A DNA stretch of 64,000 nucleotides from Chthoniobacteraceae bacterium (GTDB taxonomy: Bacteria; Verrucomicrobiota; Verrucomicrobiia; Chthoniobacterales; Chthoniobacteraceae). The position numbers and the translations under genes were made by a program. The notes below the pieces were generated by a model. That model was not told where the DNA came from. It saw only the letters and a program-made list of their open reading frames with translations, and did no database searches. Location: contig CANFTB010000028.1 of NCBI GenBank assembly GCA_947449735.1, positions 1-64,000 on the forward strand. Reading direction: 5' to 3'. Shown here in pieces: positions 56,159 through 64,000 of the stretch. Each line of letters opens with the position of its first letter. The stretch's first letter is position 1.

Positions 56159-56427
56159 TGAACATTGAGCAGTCAGTCGACATTCTGAGGGATCTCGTCA
56201 CGGTGGCGCTGACGGTCTCGGCTCCGATTCTGCTGGTGGCGGTTTCCGTGGGCGTAGCCGTGAGTCTTTTGCAGGCGGTGACCAGCATTCAGGAGGCGTC
56301 ACTTTCCTTTATTCCGAAGGTAACGGCCTTAGGGATCACGATGGTTGTGGTTGCACCGTGGATCTTGAAGACACTGATGGATTTCACGATTGTATTTTTG
56401 AACCGCCTGCCTGAGGCCGTGCGCTAG
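56158..56427 (+). CDS. fliQ: Flagellar export-gate protein FliQ
   Basis: 89 residues with two membrane helices: LVTVALTVSAPILLVAVSVG (about 14-33) and VTALGITMVVVAPWILKTLM (about 53-72). VSLLQAVTSIQEASLSFIPK between them is the FliQ signature (GxxxxxxQxxTxxxExxLxFxPK). It packs around FliP and FliR in the export gate. It shares one base with fliP's stop. Confidence 0.95.
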   Translation: MNIEQSVDILRDLVTVALTVSAPILLVAVSVGVAVSLLQAVTSIQEASLSFIPKVTALGITMVVVAPWILKTLMDFTIVFLNRLPEAVR

Positions 56428-56478
56428 GAGAGACTCCGCAAGGCGTACAGGCATGTTTGGTCGACTCTCTCAAATGCC

Positions 56479-57234
56479 ATGCTGAACGGAGACCTTTTGA
56501 TCCTTTGGTTTTTGGCGAGCATGCGTGCGACCGGGTTGATGGCCGTCGCCCCTGTGTTTTCTTCCAAGGCGATTCCCCCTCCCTTGCGGGTGATGCTGGC
56601 GCTTTTCACTGCATTCGTCGCAGCCGCGATGATGCCCGGACGGAGGAGTCTGCCGGAAAGTCTGGGTTCGCTTGTGGTCTTTTCTATCTTGGAGTTGCTT
56701 ACCGGGCTGCTGATGGGATGGGCGGTGCGGCTTGTCATGAGCGGCGTCGAGGTGGCCAGTCAGGTGATTTCCAGTGAACTGGGATTTACGATGGGGCAGC
56801 AGGTAGATCCGATGAGTGATACGTCGGAGAGCGCGATCGGTCAGCTGATGATGGGCTTTGCTTCGATGCTGTTTTTGGTTTCCGGGGCGCACCAGGCAGT
56901 ATTGAGCGCTTTTTTCCACAGTTACGAGGTGGCTCCGATTGGGATTTTTCGGGGGAACACAGAGGCGGGAACCATGCTGGTGACTGCGACCGGCAAAATT
57001 TTCCAGTCTGGCTTGCAGATGGCGGCTCCGCTGGTGGCGGTGAATTTCATTATCTCGCTCGCTTTTTCGATTCTGGGCAAGGTCGCGCCAGCGATGAACG
57101 TCTTTGGCGAAAGCTTTGCGGTTCGGATCGTGGTGGGACTCACGCTCTTGGCGATTACTCTGAGTTTGGCTGCCCGCCTGCTAGGCGACACCATGTCGGG
57201 GGTTCCTGAGGTGATGATGCGGTTGATCCCCTAG
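56479..57234 (+). CDS. fliR: Flagellar export-gate protein FliR
   Basis: 251 residues with about six membrane helices. Family blocks: FLASMRATGLMAVAPVFSSK, AIPPPLRVMLALFTAFVAAA, ELLTGLLMGWAVRLVMSGVE, and VASQVISSELGFTMGQQVDP. The last is the FliR/SctT signature region. A second ATG lies near the start (upstream context ATGCCATG). FliR completes the FliPQR channel. fliQ ends about 50 bp earlier and flhB starts 3 bp later. Confidence 0.93.
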   Translation: MLNGDLLILWFLASMRATGLMAVAPVFSSKAIPPPLRVMLALFTAFVAAAMMPGRRSLPESLGSLVVFSILELLTGLLMGWAVRLVMSGVEVASQVISSELGFTMGQQVDPMSDTSESAIGQLMMGFASMLFLVSGAHQAVLSAFFHSYEVAPIGIFRGNTEAGTMLVTATGKIFQSGLQMAAPLVAVNFIISLAFSILGKVAPAMNVFGESFAVRIVVGLTLLAITLSLAARLLGDTMSGVPEVMMRLIP

Positions 57235-57237
57235 TCT

Positions 57238-58329
57238 ATGGCTGACCAGGAAAACAAGACGGAACAGCCAACGGAGAAAAGGGCGAGTGAGGCTCAGGCT
57301 GAGGGGCAGTTTGCAAGGGCTCCCGACTTGCAGGTGGTTGCGATATTGGCAGCGGCGTTGTGGTCGATTTCTGTGCTGGGACGGGAGGTTGCTGAAAAAG
57401 TTGCTTCGCTTGCGGTTGGGGTGTTTTCGCACTTAAAAACCTCAGACATACGTCCTGAGGCGGCCGGGCCGTGGATGATGGAGTCCTTTAAAACCCTCTT
57501 CATTCTCACGATGCCTGTTTCGCTGGTGTGCGCCGCGGCGGCGGTTCTGATGGGTGGGGTACAGACGCGGTTTGCGCTCACGCCGAAGGTGGTGGGGCTT
57601 AAGTTTGACAAGCTGGATCCCGTGCAGGGGCTGCAGCGTATTTTTTCAATGCAGGGCCTTGTGCGTGTGATGTTGGACGCCTTCCGGCTTTTGGTTGTGG
57701 GATGGGTGATCAACGGCGGGGTCAAAAAGATCATGGCGGACCCTATTTTCTACACGCCCGTTCCGCTGTACCGCCTCGGGGCGTTCATTGCCGAGTCTTC
57801 AATCGTCCTGCTGTGGCGTTGTATTTTGTCTCTGGGAGTCATAGCCGCGATCAACTACACGTATCAGTTCATCCGGAATAAGAATTCTCTGATGATGACC
57901 AAGCAGGAGGTCACTGATGAGATGAAGCAGTCCGAGGGGGATCCCAAGATTAAAAGGGCCTTGAGGGCGATGGCCCGGCGTATGCTGCAGAGGCAGATGC
58001 TGAAGGCGCTTGAGACGGCGGATGTGGTGGTGACGAACCCGGTTCATTTTGCTGTGGCCTTGCGATACGACCGTAAAACGGAGGCGGCTCCCGTCATTGT
58101 GGCAAAGGGAGAGCAGGGTTTTGCCCGCCGACTGAAGGCTGCGGCGGCGAAGAATGGGGTCCCCGTGGTGGAGAACCCTCCGGTCGCTCGGATGCTGTAC
58201 AAGTTTGGCAAGGTGGGTAAAGTGATCCCGGCGAACCTCTATCACGCTGTTGCAGAGATATTAGCGTTTGTTTACAAGGCTCACCGAGGATATTTTAATG
58301 ACCTGCAGCGCAGAAGAGACGAGGTTTGA
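57238..58329 (+). CDS. flhB: Flagellar export-gate switch protein FlhB
   Basis: 363 residues. The usual start DQENKTEQPTEKRASEAQAE with GQFARAPDLQ is followed by four membrane helices (about 33-50, 80-100, 140-160, 180-200). The cytoplasmic domain has EVTDEMKQSEGDPKIKRALR, AMARRMLQRQMLKALETADV and VVTNPVHFAVALRYD. The autocleavage motif is NPVH where most FlhB proteins have NPTH; cleavage is at N-P, so function should be kept. Later VARMLYKFGKVGKVIPANLY follows the family ('xLARxLYxxxxxGxxIPxxLY'). FlhB changes export specificity with FliK. Confidence 0.95.
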   Translation: MADQENKTEQPTEKRASEAQAEGQFARAPDLQVVAILAAALWSISVLGREVAEKVASLAVGVFSHLKTSDIRPEAAGPWMMESFKTLFILTMPVSLVCAAAAVLMGGVQTRFALTPKVVGLKFDKLDPVQGLQRIFSMQGLVRVMLDAFRLLVVGWVINGGVKKIMADPIFYTPVPLYRLGAFIAESSIVLLWRCILSLGVIAAINYTYQFIRNKNSLMMTKQEVTDEMKQSEGDPKIKRALRAMARRMLQRQMLKALETADVVVTNPVHFAVALRYDRKTEAAPVIVAKGEQGFARRLKAAAAKNGVPVVENPPVARMLYKFGKVGKVIPANLYHAVAEILAFVYKAHRGYFNDLQRRRDEV

Positions 58330-58362
58330 GCACGGGGATTGCTTCCGGATAAGGGCTGAACC

Positions 58363-60531
58363 ATGAACGAGCTCGCTTTCCCATCCCCAGCTAAGATTTT
58401 CGCGAGTCTTAAGAAGGGGGATCTTGCCTTCGTGGCGGCATTGTTTGGCACGGTTGTCCTTCTGGTGGTTCCGGTGGGCCCCGTGCTTTTGGACTTGCTT
58501 CTGGCTGCCAGCATAGCGGTCTCGCTCCTGATTCTTCTGATCATTGTTTACGTCAAGGAACCCGAGGACTTTTCGGGCTTTCCCACGTTGCTTCTCGCAG
58601 TGACGTTGTATCGGTTGGCCTTGAACGTCGCCTCGACGAGGCTCATTTTGGTCGATGGACACGCTGGAAACATCATTCAGGCGTTCGGAGAGTTTGTGGT
58701 GGGCGGCAATTACGTGGTCGGTGCGGTCGTGTTCCTGATTCTGGTGGTGATCAATTTCATGGTCATCACGAAAGGCGCCGGCCGCATCGCCGAGGTGGCA
58801 GCGCGCTTCACATTGGATGCGATGCCGGGAAAGCAAATGGCGATCGACGCCGAGTTGAATGCCGGAATCATCGACGAGTCGGCCGCTACGCGCAGGAGGG
58901 CCAAAATACAGAAGGAGGCCGACTTTTACGGTGCGATGGATGGGGCGAGTAAGTTTGTGCGCGGGGACGCCATCGCGGGGATCCTGATCACTTTGATTAA
59001 TATCATCGGCGGCATTGTGATCGGCGTGGTGCAGAAAAACATGCCTGTTGCTGAGGCCTTGAAGAAGTTCACCCTCCTTTCGATTGGTGACGGTCTGGTT
59101 GCGCAGGTTCCGGCTCTGATTGTGTCTCTGGCTGCCGGTATCTTGGTGACCCGGGCTTCGGAGGATTCAGATCTCGGGAGTTACCTTTCGAAGCAGCTTA
59201 CTTTTTACCCCCGAGCCATGGGTATTGCGGCTGGGATGATGGGGATATTTGCCGTCGTGCCGGGCATGCCCGTGTTTCCCTTCCTCTCGCTGGCTATTGT
59301 TTTGGGCATTTTGGCCTGGAAGCTGAAGCAGGCAGAAGTGGTGGCTGCTGAGCAGGCTGCCGTGGAGGCGGTGTCAAATGCCAGCAAAGCTGCTTCGGCG
59401 AATACGACGGGAGCCGTTGCGGAAAAGGCAGGCGCAGCGCCCGACGGGAAGCCGCGCGCGGTTTCAGACGAGTTCCGCAAGTTGATGGAGGTCGACGTGG
59501 TCTGTGTCGAGTTGGGGCTGGGCCTTGTGGGTCTGGCCGACAAAAAGACGGGGGGCGACTTGTTGGACCGCGTGACGGGTGTCCGCAAGAACTTTGCCCG
59601 CGACATGGGAATGATCGTCCCCCCGATTGCCATACGGGACAGTCTGGATTTGGACAATTCGGAGTATCGTTTTCTGCTGCGCGGGCGTGAGATTTCGCGT
59701 GGCAAGGTGCTCCTGAAGCACTGGCTGGCGATGAACGTCGCGAACAGTCCCGTGTCCTTGAGGGGGGTGCCTACGGTGGAGCCTGTCTTCGGGATCAAGG
59801 CGACTTGGGTGGATGAGGAGGAGCGCCGGACTGCGGAAATCCATGGTTTTACCGTGGTGGATCCAAGTTCCGTTCTGATTACTCACCTTTCGGAAACAAT
59901 GAAGCGCCACGCGCATTTGATCCTGGGGCGGCAGGATGTTCAGATGCTTCTGGATTCGTTGAAGGAGACGCAGCCGGTGCTTATTTCGGATTTAGTTCCC
60001 GAGCCGCTGGGTGTCGGGGCGATACAGCGTGTGCTTCAAAATCTTCTACGCGAAAGCATTTCGATCAAGAATTTGCCTTCCATCTTGGAAAGCTTGGGCG
60101 ACGTGGCTTCTCTGACCAAGAATCCCGACGAACTCTCCGAGCACGTGCGGCGCAGGTTGGGTACTTATTTCATTGCAGATTACGAATCGGAGCCTGGGTT
60201 GTTGAAAGCGATCACGATCGAGCCCCGTTTGGAGCAGTTGCTGGCAAGCAAGGTACACAGGACGCAGTTTGATATCGGCTTGGTGATTGATCCCCAGATG
60301 GCGCAGCACCTCCTTCAGGAGCTTTCAAAGCGGATGGCGGACATGGCGGAGAAGGGGATGGTGCCCGTGGTGATCACCACTTCGGAGCTGCGGCTGGCCT
60401 TCCGGCGGTTTTTCGAACCCTCACTCTCGAAGCTGGTCGTGGTCTCGTATCAGGAGCTCCCCTCCCAGACGGAGATTCAAAACGTGGGCATCCTGCTCCC
60501 TCCTCCTTCTGCGGCGCAGAACGCGGCCTAG
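58363..60531 (+). CDS. flhA: Flagellar export-gate protein FlhA
   Basis: 722 residues. The N-terminal half has about eight membrane helices (for example LAFVAALFGTVVLLVVPVGP, FLILVVINFMVITKGAGRIA). The signature of the FHIPEP family is complete: AEVAARFTLDAMPGKQMAID, ADFYGAMDGASKFVRGDAIA, KKFTLLSIGDGLVAQVPALI. The cytoplasmic half (from about 340) has VVCVELGLGLVGLADKKTGG, GLVPEPLGVGAIQRVLQNLL-like LVPEPLGVGAIQRVLQNLLR and PVVITTSELRLAFRRFFEPS. FlhA receives chaperone-substrate complexes and uses proton motive force. Confidence 0.96.
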   Translation: MNELAFPSPAKIFASLKKGDLAFVAALFGTVVLLVVPVGPVLLDLLLAASIAVSLLILLIIVYVKEPEDFSGFPTLLLAVTLYRLALNVASTRLILVDGHAGNIIQAFGEFVVGGNYVVGAVVFLILVVINFMVITKGAGRIAEVAARFTLDAMPGKQMAIDAELNAGIIDESAATRRRAKIQKEADFYGAMDGASKFVRGDAIAGILITLINIIGGIVIGVVQKNMPVAEALKKFTLLSIGDGLVAQVPALIVSLAAGILVTRASEDSDLGSYLSKQLTFYPRAMGIAAGMMGIFAVVPGMPVFPFLSLAIVLGILAWKLKQAEVVAAEQAAVEAVSNASKAASANTTGAVAEKAGAAPDGKPRAVSDEFRKLMEVDVVCVELGLGLVGLADKKTGGDLLDRVTGVRKNFARDMGMIVPPIAIRDSLDLDNSEYRFLLRGREISRGKVLLKHWLAMNVANSPVSLRGVPTVEPVFGIKATWVDEEERRTAEIHGFTVVDPSSVLITHLSETMKRHAHLILGRQDVQMLLDSLKETQPVLISDLVPEPLGVGAIQRVLQNLLRESISIKNLPSILESLGDVASLTKNPDELSEHVRRRLGTYFIADYESEPGLLKAITIEPRLEQLLASKVHRTQFDIGLVIDPQMAQHLLQELSKRMADMAEKGMVPVVITTSELRLAFRRFFEPSLSKLVVVSYQELPSQTEIQNVGILLPPPSAAQNAA

Positions 60532-60595
60532 TGTTCGTGCGAGATAGATTTGAATAGCAGTTGATAGTTTTCGAAATCCGCGCTGATTCCTAAGT

Positions 60596-61681
60596 ATGTC
60601 TGAACAAAGGTACCGGTTTGTAGTGGGGTCCGCAGAGGAGGCGGTGAGTGTCTTGCGTCAGCGGTTTGGAAGCCGAGCGCGCGTCGTTTCTGTGCGTCAG
60701 GTGGAGGGGAAGGGCCTTGCCAGGTTTCTGCAGGCTCCAAAGCTCGAGGTGATTGCAGCCGTGGGCGATCCGCCTGCTCCGACGCCTGTTTCTCCTCCCA
60801 ATCAGTCTGGCGAATCTGTCCAGCAGGTGCGTCCGGTCGTGACAGAGATGCCGAGACCCGCGGTTCAGGAGTCGGCTACCTTTTCGGGGGAGGCCAGTTT
60901 TCCGGTGCAAAGCCGCTTGGTGCGCCTCTTGGAGGCCGGGGGTATCTCGAAACAGGTTCTTTCCCGGCTGCAGCTTTATCCGTCCTGGACGGGAATCGAG
61001 AGCATGCCTTTGGCTCGTTCCCTGCCTGAGGTGGGCGGGCTTTTGAGGGCTGAATTCCGCACAGTGCCTCGCCGCCCCCTTGGGGACAGGATTGCTTTTG
61101 TGGGGCCTGCCGGCTCGGGAAAAACGACGGCGCTTTGCAAGCGGCTTGCCATGGATGTGTTTTTAAGGGGGCAGAAGCCCTCGGCTCTGAAGCTGGATCT
61201 GGATAGAGCCAATCCTGGGGATGCTCTCTCTGTGTTTTGCGAAGCCCTCGGTGCCAATTACATCCGGACCCCCGGCGAGGCTCCGACCCCGGGCAGGGGC
61301 CGCACCCTTTACGTGGACCTCCCTGGCTTCGGTCTTTGGGCTGAGGATGAACTGGGCGACATCCGAACTGCCTTGGGGCCTTTGTTTACGACGAGCCGTG
61401 CGATCGTGATCAACGCCGCTTACGACCCCTCGTTGATCCGCCGGTGTTTTGAAGTCGGTGCGCGTCTCGATTGCACGCACGTTGTGTTTACGCATCTGGA
61501 CGAACTGCAGCACTGGGGCAAAATGTGGGATTTCCTCCTGCGCTCTGGACTGACACCGCTCTTCCTCAGCACCGGGCAGAATATCGCCGGTGATTGCGAG
61601 GAGAATGTCTTTGATACTGTACTTTCGCGAACGTTTTCTGGAGTTGGTTTGGAACCTGCTACTCAAGCGGCCAGCGCATGA
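60596..61681 (+). CDS. flhF: Flagellar SRP-like GTPase FlhF
   Basis: 361 residues. An N-terminal B-domain-like part (RYRFVVGSAEEAVSVLRQRF, GSRARVVSVRQVEG) is followed by a Pro-rich linker and the NG-type GTPase region. P-loop IAFVGPAGSGKTTALCKRLA (about 160-180) is standard. The later motifs deviate: the usual DTAG is DLPG (TLYVDLPGFG), and TKxDE is THLDE (VVFTHLDE). FlhF places the flagellum, often at a pole, together with FlhG. No flhG gene follows in this window. It overlaps the next small gene by ATGA. Confidence 0.85.
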   Translation: MSEQRYRFVVGSAEEAVSVLRQRFGSRARVVSVRQVEGKGLARFLQAPKLEVIAAVGDPPAPTPVSPPNQSGESVQQVRPVVTEMPRPAVQESATFSGEASFPVQSRLVRLLEAGGISKQVLSRLQLYPSWTGIESMPLARSLPEVGGLLRAEFRTVPRRPLGDRIAFVGPAGSGKTTALCKRLAMDVFLRGQKPSALKLDLDRANPGDALSVFCEALGANYIRTPGEAPTPGRGRTLYVDLPGFGLWAEDELGDIRTALGPLFTTSRAIVINAAYDPSLIRRCFEVGARLDCTHVVFTHLDELQHWGKMWDFLLRSGLTPLFLSTGQNIAGDCEENVFDTVLSRTFSGVGLEPATQAASA

Positions 61682-61929
61682 AGTATTTTCTCGTTATGGG
61701 CGGTTTTGCGGGCTTCGCCGTGGTGTTGGTTGCCAGTCTTTACAGTGGTAATCACCCGGCGACCGCGGTGCGTGATGCCTCTGTGGGGTGCTTGGTGGGC
61801 GGCGGGTTGTTCCGGATGTTTCATGCCGCGTATATTGCTGGGCTCAAAGGGTGTCTCGCTGACAGGGCCAGGGGCGGTCGTGAGGGGAGCGAATCGGATG
61901 ACACGGAGGGTGCTCGCCGCAGAGTTTAG
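61678..61929 (+). CDS. Small membrane protein between flhF and fliA
   Basis: 83 residues. Two hydrophobic helices are seen: YFLVMGGFAGFAVVLVASLY (about 3-22) and VGCLVGGGLFRMFHAAYIAG (about 36-55), followed by a charged tail (KGCLADRARGGREGSESDDT). It occupies the place where flhG lies in many genomes, and shares an ATGA overlap with flhF, so it is probably translated with it. No family recognised. It may be a FlhF partner or a polar anchor, which is inference only. Confidence 0.55.
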   Translation: MKYFLVMGGFAGFAVVLVASLYSGNHPATAVRDASVGCLVGGGLFRMFHAAYIAGLKGCLADRARGGREGSESDDTEGARRRV

Positions 61930-61942
61930 GTTGGATTAGTAA

Positions 61943-62725
61943 ATGCAGACGCCTGAACCCAACGCAGTTAATTCTTCAACTTTGGTACGCATGTACCAAA
62001 CAGAGGAGGATCGCGCGTTCATGGTAGAGAACAACCTCTCCCTGGTGAGGAGCGTGGTGGACAGGATGAGGATTTTTTTACCGCCTTCGTTGGATCTAGA
62101 GGACCTTTACAGTGTTGGAATCACCGGATTGATGTCTGCGGTCCGGAAGTTCGATCCTGCGCAGGGTACGCCCTTCGCTGGATTCGCTTCTCTGCATATC
62201 CGGGGTGCTGTTCGGGACGAGCTTCGGCGGATGGATTGGACGCCCAGAAGTGTGCGCGAAAAGGCTAAGAAACTTCGCGAAGCAATGGAGTCTCTTGAGG
62301 GGAAGCTTGGCCGGCCTTGCAGCGAAATTGAGATTGCAGATGAACTGGGTATTCCTCTGGAAGCCTATTGGAATCTGCTGGACGAGGTCCGGCCGGTCAG
62401 CTTTGTGCCGCTGGACGACGAGCTCTCTGGTGAAGAGGGTTCAGATTCACGCTTCCACGAAAAAATTCGGGATCAAAATCAGGAGGATGCTCTTCAGATT
62501 TTAGAGAGAAACGAAATTATGCAGTTAGTGGCCGAGCAAATCCAAAAAATGCCCGAGCAGACACGCAAGATACTGGCGATGTATTATTATGAAAACATGC
62601 GGCTTGCAGAGATAGCTGTAGTTTTCAATCTTACTGAAGGACGTATTTCGCAAATCCACACACAGGCTGTATTGAGTCTCCGTAACTTTGTCAGACGCAT
62701 TAACAATTCTAACTTATGCTCTTAA
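61943..62725 (+). CDS. fliA: Flagellar sigma factor FliA (sigma-28)
   Basis: 260 residues with region 2 (FMVENNLSLVRSVVDRMRIF, SLDLEDLYSVGITGLMSAVR, FDPAQGTPFAGFASLHIRGA, VRDELRRMDWTPRSVREKAK), region 3 (LGRPCSEIEIADELGIPLEA) and region 4 (KMPEQTRKILAMYYYENMRL with LAEIAVVFNLTEGRISQIHT). The 'DWxPRSVRxKA' stretch is typical of FliA/WhiG. It directs late flagellar transcription at TAAA-N15-GCCGATAA sites, one of which is seen at 37612. It overlaps motA by 10 bases. Confidence 0.94.
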   Translation: MQTPEPNAVNSSTLVRMYQTEEDRAFMVENNLSLVRSVVDRMRIFLPPSLDLEDLYSVGITGLMSAVRKFDPAQGTPFAGFASLHIRGAVRDELRRMDWTPRSVREKAKKLREAMESLEGKLGRPCSEIEIADELGIPLEAYWNLLDEVRPVSFVPLDDELSGEEGSDSRFHEKIRDQNQEDALQILERNEIMQLVAEQIQKMPEQTRKILAMYYYENMRLAEIAVVFNLTEGRISQIHTQAVLSLRNFVRRINNSNLCS

Positions 62726-63573
62726 TCGTAGGGTACATCGTCGTTGTCGTAGGGGGTTTGGCCGGGTTTATGATGGCAGGGGGCCATCCTGGTTCCTTGC
62801 TCGTGCCTTCGGAATTCGTGTCGCTGGGCGGATTGACTGCCGGCATGATGCTCATTGCCACCAACCCTGCCGGCATTAAGGCTCTCATTGGGTCGATCGT
62901 CAGCGTCCTTAAGGGGGGGTTGGTTCAGAAGAAGGATGCGGAGGAGCTCCTCAAGCTTCTCTACGAACTGTTCAACACCGCCCGCCGCAACGGCCTCATC
63001 GCGCTGGAAGACCACGTGATGGATCCCAAGAAGAGCGCCATTTTCTCAAAGTATAAAACCCTCACGGACAACCACGCTCGGCTCGAGTTCTTGTGTAATG
63101 GGCTCAAGCCGCTCATCGACGGCCGCATCAAGCCCGAGCAGCTGGAATCCCTAATGCAGGTCTCCATGGACGCGCATGACGAGGAAATGTCCGAGCCGAT
63201 TCACCTGTTGCAGCTGGTCGGCGACTCCCTGCCGGGGATCGGGATCATCGCGGCGGTTCTCGGGATTATTCACACTATGGCCATCGTCGATTCCGGCGCC
63301 GCCATGGTGGGTAAGAGCGTTGCCGCCGCTCTGACCGGGACGCTCCTAGGGGTGTTGGGGGCCTATGGTTTCGTGAACCCGACGGCGGCCAAGGTCAAGG
63401 CCAACAACAATCTCGAGGCCCAGTACTATTTGGCTCTGATGAAGGGACTTTGCGGGTTTGCCAACGGCATGAACCCCATTATGGCTGTGGAAGTTTCACG
63501 CCGATGCATTGACCACCACCTCACTCCTTCGGCTGAAAAGCTCGAAGAGATCCTCAAGGGAGCGGCCAAGTAG
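62716..63573 (+). CDS. motA: Flagellar stator protein MotA
   Basis: 285 residues. Four membrane helices: VGYIVVVVGGLAGFMMAGGH (about 5-24), VSLGGLTAGMMLIATNPAGI (about 35-54), PGIGIIAAVLGIIHTMAIVD and AALTGTLLGVLGAYGFVNPT. The functional prolines are present (LPGIGIIAAVLG; FVNP), as is the cytoplasmic charged loop (ARRNGLIALEDHV) that works against FliG. It forms the proton or ion channel with MotB. It starts inside the 3' end of fliA. Confidence 0.95.
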   Translation: MLLIVGYIVVVVGGLAGFMMAGGHPGSLLVPSEFVSLGGLTAGMMLIATNPAGIKALIGSIVSVLKGGLVQKKDAEELLKLLYELFNTARRNGLIALEDHVMDPKKSAIFSKYKTLTDNHARLEFLCNGLKPLIDGRIKPEQLESLMQVSMDAHDEEMSEPIHLLQLVGDSLPGIGIIAAVLGIIHTMAIVDSGAAMVGKSVAAALTGTLLGVLGAYGFVNPTAAKVKANNNLEAQYYLALMKGLCGFANGMNPIMAVEVSRRCIDHHLTPSAEKLEEILKGAAK

Positions 63574-63615
63574 TCGGGTGGGGACTCGCAGCGGGTCCCC
63601 TAAGACTGAAAGCAA

Positions 63616-64000
63616 ATGGCTAAGAAGAAAGACGCCCACCACGGAGGAGCTTGGAAGGTTGCCTACGCGGACTTTGTGACCGCGATGATGGCGCTCTTCA
63701 TCGTGTTGTGGATCTGTAAGGAGAAGCCGAAGCTAGCGGCATTGATCGCCGCCAGCTTTAAGGATCCGCTTCAGGGCTTCAAGGGAGGCTCCAAGGATGA
63801 GAAGGGGACCGTCGACCCCCTTGCGGATGTAAAAATGGAGGAAGCCGAGATTGAGAAGGCGATCGAGGCCATCGCGGCAGACATCCAGAAGTCGATCATG
63901 AAGGATGATCCGGATGATCCGTCGGTCGAGATTCAGGTGACTTCCGATGGACTGAAGATGATGGTTTTCGACAACCCGAAAAAGCCTTTGTTCGAGCCCA
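63616..64000 (+). CDS. motB: Flagellar stator protein MotB (5' part, runs off the window)
   Basis: The first 128 codons are present. The start KKKDAHHGGAWKVAYADFVT, AMMALFIVLWI is the conserved MotB helix with the ion-carrying Asp in YADFVTAMMA (about residue 20). A plug-like amphipathic part follows (KPKLAALIAASFKDPLQGFK). The peptidoglycan-binding OmpA-like domain would lie beyond the right edge; EIQVTSDGLKMMVFDN is its leading strand. A weak AAG-rich stretch precedes the ATG. It is 42 bp after motA. Confidence 0.93.
   Translation, partial: MAKKKDAHHGGAWKVAYADFVTAMMALFIVLWICKEKPKLAALIAASFKDPLQGFKGGSKDEKGTVDPLADVKMEEAEIEKAIEAIAADIQKSIMKDDPDDPSVEIQVTSDGLKMMVFDNPKKPLFEP

Noticed and set aside
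1-64000. tRNA or rRNA genes, riboswitches.
   Set aside because: No cloverleaf with a GGTTCGAATC-type T-arm, no rRNA-like stretch and no familiar riboswitch core was seen by eye; a covariance search could still find small RNAs.

Overview
The window looks like a piece of a Verrucomicrobiota chromosome, or a close relative in the PVC group. The clues are a secreted DUF1552 protein paired with a very large secreted 'planctomycete-type cytochrome' protein (DUF1587/1592/1588/1585 order), few clear Shine-Dalgarno sites, and a flagellar gene order with motE-, fliL- and flhF-type genes in one rightward block. Everything here was read by eye; no database search was run, so the lineage is an inference.

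Region 1 (1 to about 8,850) is the most unusual part. It reads as the end of a chromosomal (sedentary) integron. It starts with the last codons of an IS110-type transposase, followed by the last ~30 codons of an integron integrase that run toward the cassettes, then a structured 266-bp block that may hold attI. That block, including the integrase end, occurs again 3.3 kb further on. The rest is a run of small rightward genes separated by imperfect palindromes with the attC core layout (RYYYAAC ... GTTRRRY). Typical cassette content is present: a DinJ/YafQ toxin-antitoxin pair, a Phd/ParE pair, an orphan YoeB-like toxin that has lost its start codon, small membrane proteins, a lipoprotein and unknown proteins. 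The attC sites become degenerate toward the right, where the array meets clpB.

Region 2 (8,900 to 35,013) is ordinary, GC-richer core genome: clpB, the DUF1552/DUF1592 secreted pair, a GYF-like protein, a 1,144-residue coiled-coil protein, hflX, msrB, a small membrane protein, ilvD, an OmpA-domain protein, nadC, a HEAT-like exported protein, lipA, can, fumC, valS and aroD. Neighbours are mostly convergent or divergent; can and fumC overlap.

Region 3 (35,127 to the right edge) is a flagellar island, all on the + strand: fliD, a FlgO/CsgG-like lipoprotein, an unknown Ala-rich protein, fliS, a FliT/FlgN-like chaperone, a response regulator with a degenerate HD-GYP domain, an unknown protein, flgB, flgC, fliE, fliF, fliG, fliH, fliI, fliJ, a motE-like gene, fliK, flgD, flgE, fliL, fliM, fliN, fliO, fliP, fliQ, fliR, flhB, flhA, flhF, a small membrane protein, fliA, motA and the start of motB. 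Many genes overlap by 1 to 4 bases, so long polycistronic messages are likely. Two strong sigma-54-type and one sigma-28-type promoter are visible, and all three place the transcription start almost on the start codon. Filament, outer-ring, distal-rod and flhG genes are not in the window.
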